DNA of 64,000 bases. Origin: Methylobacterium adhaesivum (GTDB lineage: Bacteria; Pseudomonadota; Alphaproteobacteria; Rhizobiales; Beijerinckiaceae). The stretch spans positions 186,001 to 250,000 of the forward strand of contig NZ_BPQD01000002.1 in assembly GCF_022179065.1 (NCBI RefSeq), written 5' to 3'. Positions 62,355 through 64,000 of the stretch are shown in pieces. The translations under genes were made by a program, and so were the position numbers. The notes beneath the pieces were generated by a model. It was not told the DNA's origin. It searched no databases and saw only the letters and a program-made list of their open reading frames with translations. The first letter of the stretch is position 1, and every line of letters begins with the position of its first letter.

Positions 62355-63971
62355 TCATCGTCCGAGGGCCCCGTCGTGCACGACGTCCGAAAGGGGGATG
62401 CTCACCTTTGCCAGGGACAGGAGCGGCGTCCGACCGGGCGGGAAGGTCGTCTCCCAACCGCCGCCGAGCGCCTTCGACAGCGCGACGAAGTCGGTCGAGA
62501 TCGCGGCCGTCGCCTGAGAAAGGTTGGTCTCCGCCTGGAGCACCGTTTGCGACGCCTGGAGGACGGTCGTGAAAATCTCGACACCCTGCGCATAGCGCGC
62601 CCGCGACAGGGCGAGTGCCTGGCGGGCATCGGCCACCTGCCTTGCCAGACGCGCGCGGCGACCCTCGTCGCCGCGCAGGGCGGCGAGGGCGTTGACGACG
62701 TCGTGCCAGCCCTGGAGCACTGCCTTCTGGTAGGCGATGGCCGCCTCCTGTTGTCGGGCGCGCTGGAGCACGAGGTTCGACTTAAGGCGCCCGCCCTCGA
62801 ACAAGGGTATCGAGACCGACGGGCCGACGTTCATGTATTGCAGGGACGAGCCCCGAAAGAGCTTGCCCGGGTCGACTGAGTTCACGGTCGGGCTTCCGGT
62901 GAGCGTCACGCTCGGGAAGAACTGCGCTTCCGCGACCCCGATCTCGGCCACGGCCGCATGCAGGTTGGCCTCGGCCCTGCGGATGTCGGGTCGGCGCATG
63001 ACGAGGCTCGACGGCACGCCGACAGGCACACGCGGCGGGATCGGCGGGATCGATGGGCCGGCGACGAGCTCCCGCGACAGTGCGAGCGGCGGTTCGCCGA
63101 GCAGCAGGGAGATGGCGTTGACCTGCTGGATCTCCTGCTGCTGGAGTTGCGGCAGCTGCGCCTTGATCGCCTCGACCTGCTGGGCCGCGCTCGACGTATC
63201 GAGGCCGGTAACCAGCCCTTTCTGCTGGCGCACCCGGACCACGTCGAGGATCTGCTCGTTGACCCGCACGTTGGCGAGGTTGATCCGGATGAGCTCCTGA
63301 GTGCCCCGTAATTGCACGTAGGCTCTCGCGAGCTCGGCCTGGCCGGAGATCAGCGCGTCGCGCCTCGCTTCCGCCGAGGCGTCCGCCTGGGCCTCGGCGG
63401 ACTCGATCGAGCGGCGGACCTTGCCCCAGAGGTCGAGTTCCCAGGACGCGTCGAAGCCGAGGGTGTAGCTCTCGAAGCCGTTGGTCAGCGGCGCCGTCAG
63501 GTCGCCGCTGGAGGCAGCGCTACCGCTTCCACCCGTGGCGCCGACGAGCGAGTTCGACAGGAGGCCGATGGTGCCGTTCTTGCTGTACTGCATCCGGTAG
63601 GCGTTGCCCTGCCCGCTTAGGGTGGGAAGGCCCGCGGCGGCGGCCGTGTTGAGCTGGGACCGACTCTGGAACAGGCGTGCGGTGGCGGTCTGGACGTCGA
63701 GGTTCTGCGCGGCCAGACGGTCTTCGAGTTGCGACAGCACCGGATCGCGGAAGGCCTGCCACCACGCCACGTCCGGCTCTGACTCGGTGGTGCGCGCCAG
63801 AATCCGTCGCGGCGTCCGGGGGGTGAGTCCGGTATCGAGGTAGTCAGTCGCGTCTGAGAGCGGGGTGGCCGGGGTGGCGTAGTCGGGCCCGACCGTGCAT
63901 CCGGCGAGGCCGAGCAGGCCCGCCGCGGCCACCGCGCGGGCGTGTCGTCCGGGGTATCGGCGCAGCGTCAT
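62355..63971 (-). CDS. NodT-family efflux outer-membrane lipoprotein (RND/MFS pump partner)
   Basis: This 538-residue TolC/OprM-type protein has a lipoprotein signal (AAAGLLGLAGC, Cys25), TVGPDYATP near the N-terminus, and two OEP repeats with long coiled-coil helices (FQSRSQLNTAAAAGLPTLSG; then RRPDIRRAEANLHAAVAEIGVAEAQFFPSVTLTG). It forms the outer-membrane channel of a tripartite efflux pump. The pump and adaptor genes would be upstream, beyond the right edge of the window. Confidence 0.94.
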   Translation of the reverse strand: MTLRRYPGRHARAVAAAGLLGLAGCTVGPDYATPATPLSDATDYLDTGLTPRTPRRILARTTESEPDVAWWQAFRDPVLSQLEDRLAAQNLDVQTATARLFQSRSQLNTAAAAGLPTLSGQGNAYRMQYSKNGTIGLLSNSLVGATGGSGSAASSGDLTAPLTNGFESYTLGFDASWELDLWGKVRRSIESAEAQADASAEARRDALISGQAELARAYVQLRGTQELIRINLANVRVNEQILDVVRVRQQKGLVTGLDTSSAAQQVEAIKAQLPQLQQQEIQQVNAISLLLGEPPLALSRELVAGPSIPPIPPRVPVGVPSSLVMRRPDIRRAEANLHAAVAEIGVAEAQFFPSVTLTGSPTVNSVDPGKLFRGSSLQYMNVGPSVSIPLFEGGRLKSNLVLQRARQQEAAIAYQKAVLQGWHDVVNALAALRGDEGRRARLARQVADARQALALSRARYAQGVEIFTTVLQASQTVLQAETNLSQATAAISTDFVALSKALGGGWETTFPPGRTPLLSLAKVSIPLSDVVHDGALGR

Positions 63972-64000
63972 CTCAATGTCCTCCGCCGTCGCCCTGGGCC

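Noticed and set aside
1-64000. CRISPR arrays, tRNA or rRNA genes, prophage
   Set aside because: I saw no regularly spaced repeats, no tRNA cloverleaf-type segments and no phage structural proteins; one IS remnant is the only clear mobile-element trace.

Overview
The window is 64 kb of high-GC (by eye close to 70%) bacterial chromosome. The gene set points to an alphaproteobacterium of the Hyphomicrobiales (Rhizobiales), most likely Methylobacteriaceae: the rplY-pth-ychF order, an alphaproteobacterial Cpa/Tad pilus locus, egtB-egtD, clpS-clpA, a two-domain cold-shock protein and a LysM-free, phage-free background. The genus is an inference, because no rRNA or tRNA gene was found in the window.

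Layout. 1-6.3 kb: the 3' part of serA, then mtnA, followed on the minus strand by a translation-related operon (rplY, pth, ychF, a tandem MaoC protein) interrupted by a small RHH/PIN toxin-antitoxin pair. 6.5-16.8 kb: a Flp/Tad pilus locus. It holds a free-standing CpaC-N-like protein, a 55-residue Flp pilin too short for ordinary ORF cut-offs, and cpaA, B, C, D, E, F, tadB and tadC; no TadD/E/F is present. 17.2-20.8 kb: a TerC-family membrane protein overlapping a large PAS-rich hybrid histidine kinase. 20.9-23.5 kb: rplM-rpsI, a thioesterase, a CoA-binding protein and an intergenic repeat block. 23.5-25.1 kb: a sharply AT-rich island with one gene, a predicted PD-(D/E)XK nuclease-like protein of unknown family. 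It is the best candidate for an undescribed (probably defence) function.

25.1-36.4 kb: an accessory catabolic region. It has an MHS transporter, a beta-hydroxyacid dehydrogenase, an OFA transporter, a LysR regulator, a CaiB-type CoA transferase overlapping an HMG-CoA-lyase-like enzyme, an ACS-type transporter and an aconitase-family protein whose first cluster cysteine appears to be serine. Together they suggest uptake, hydration, CoA activation and retro-aldol cleavage of a branched C5/C6 carboxylic acid. 36.4-49.8 kb: mostly housekeeping genes (GST, clpS-clpA, egtB-egtD, murI, rpsD, cold-shock protein, a receiver protein, ppx/gppA, rlmE, msrA). 49.9-56.9 kb: a tightly overlapped dipeptide-type ABC transporter operon ending in an M20 amidohydrolase of the carbamoylase/allantoate type.

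57.4-64 kb: selO, an IS5-type transposase remnant, a TetR regulator, a helical protein, a decayed patatin fragment, a small secreted phospholipase-A2-like protein and a NodT-type efflux outer-membrane lipoprotein. This end shows the most gene decay and turnover. All assignments come from reading the sequence; no database search was run.
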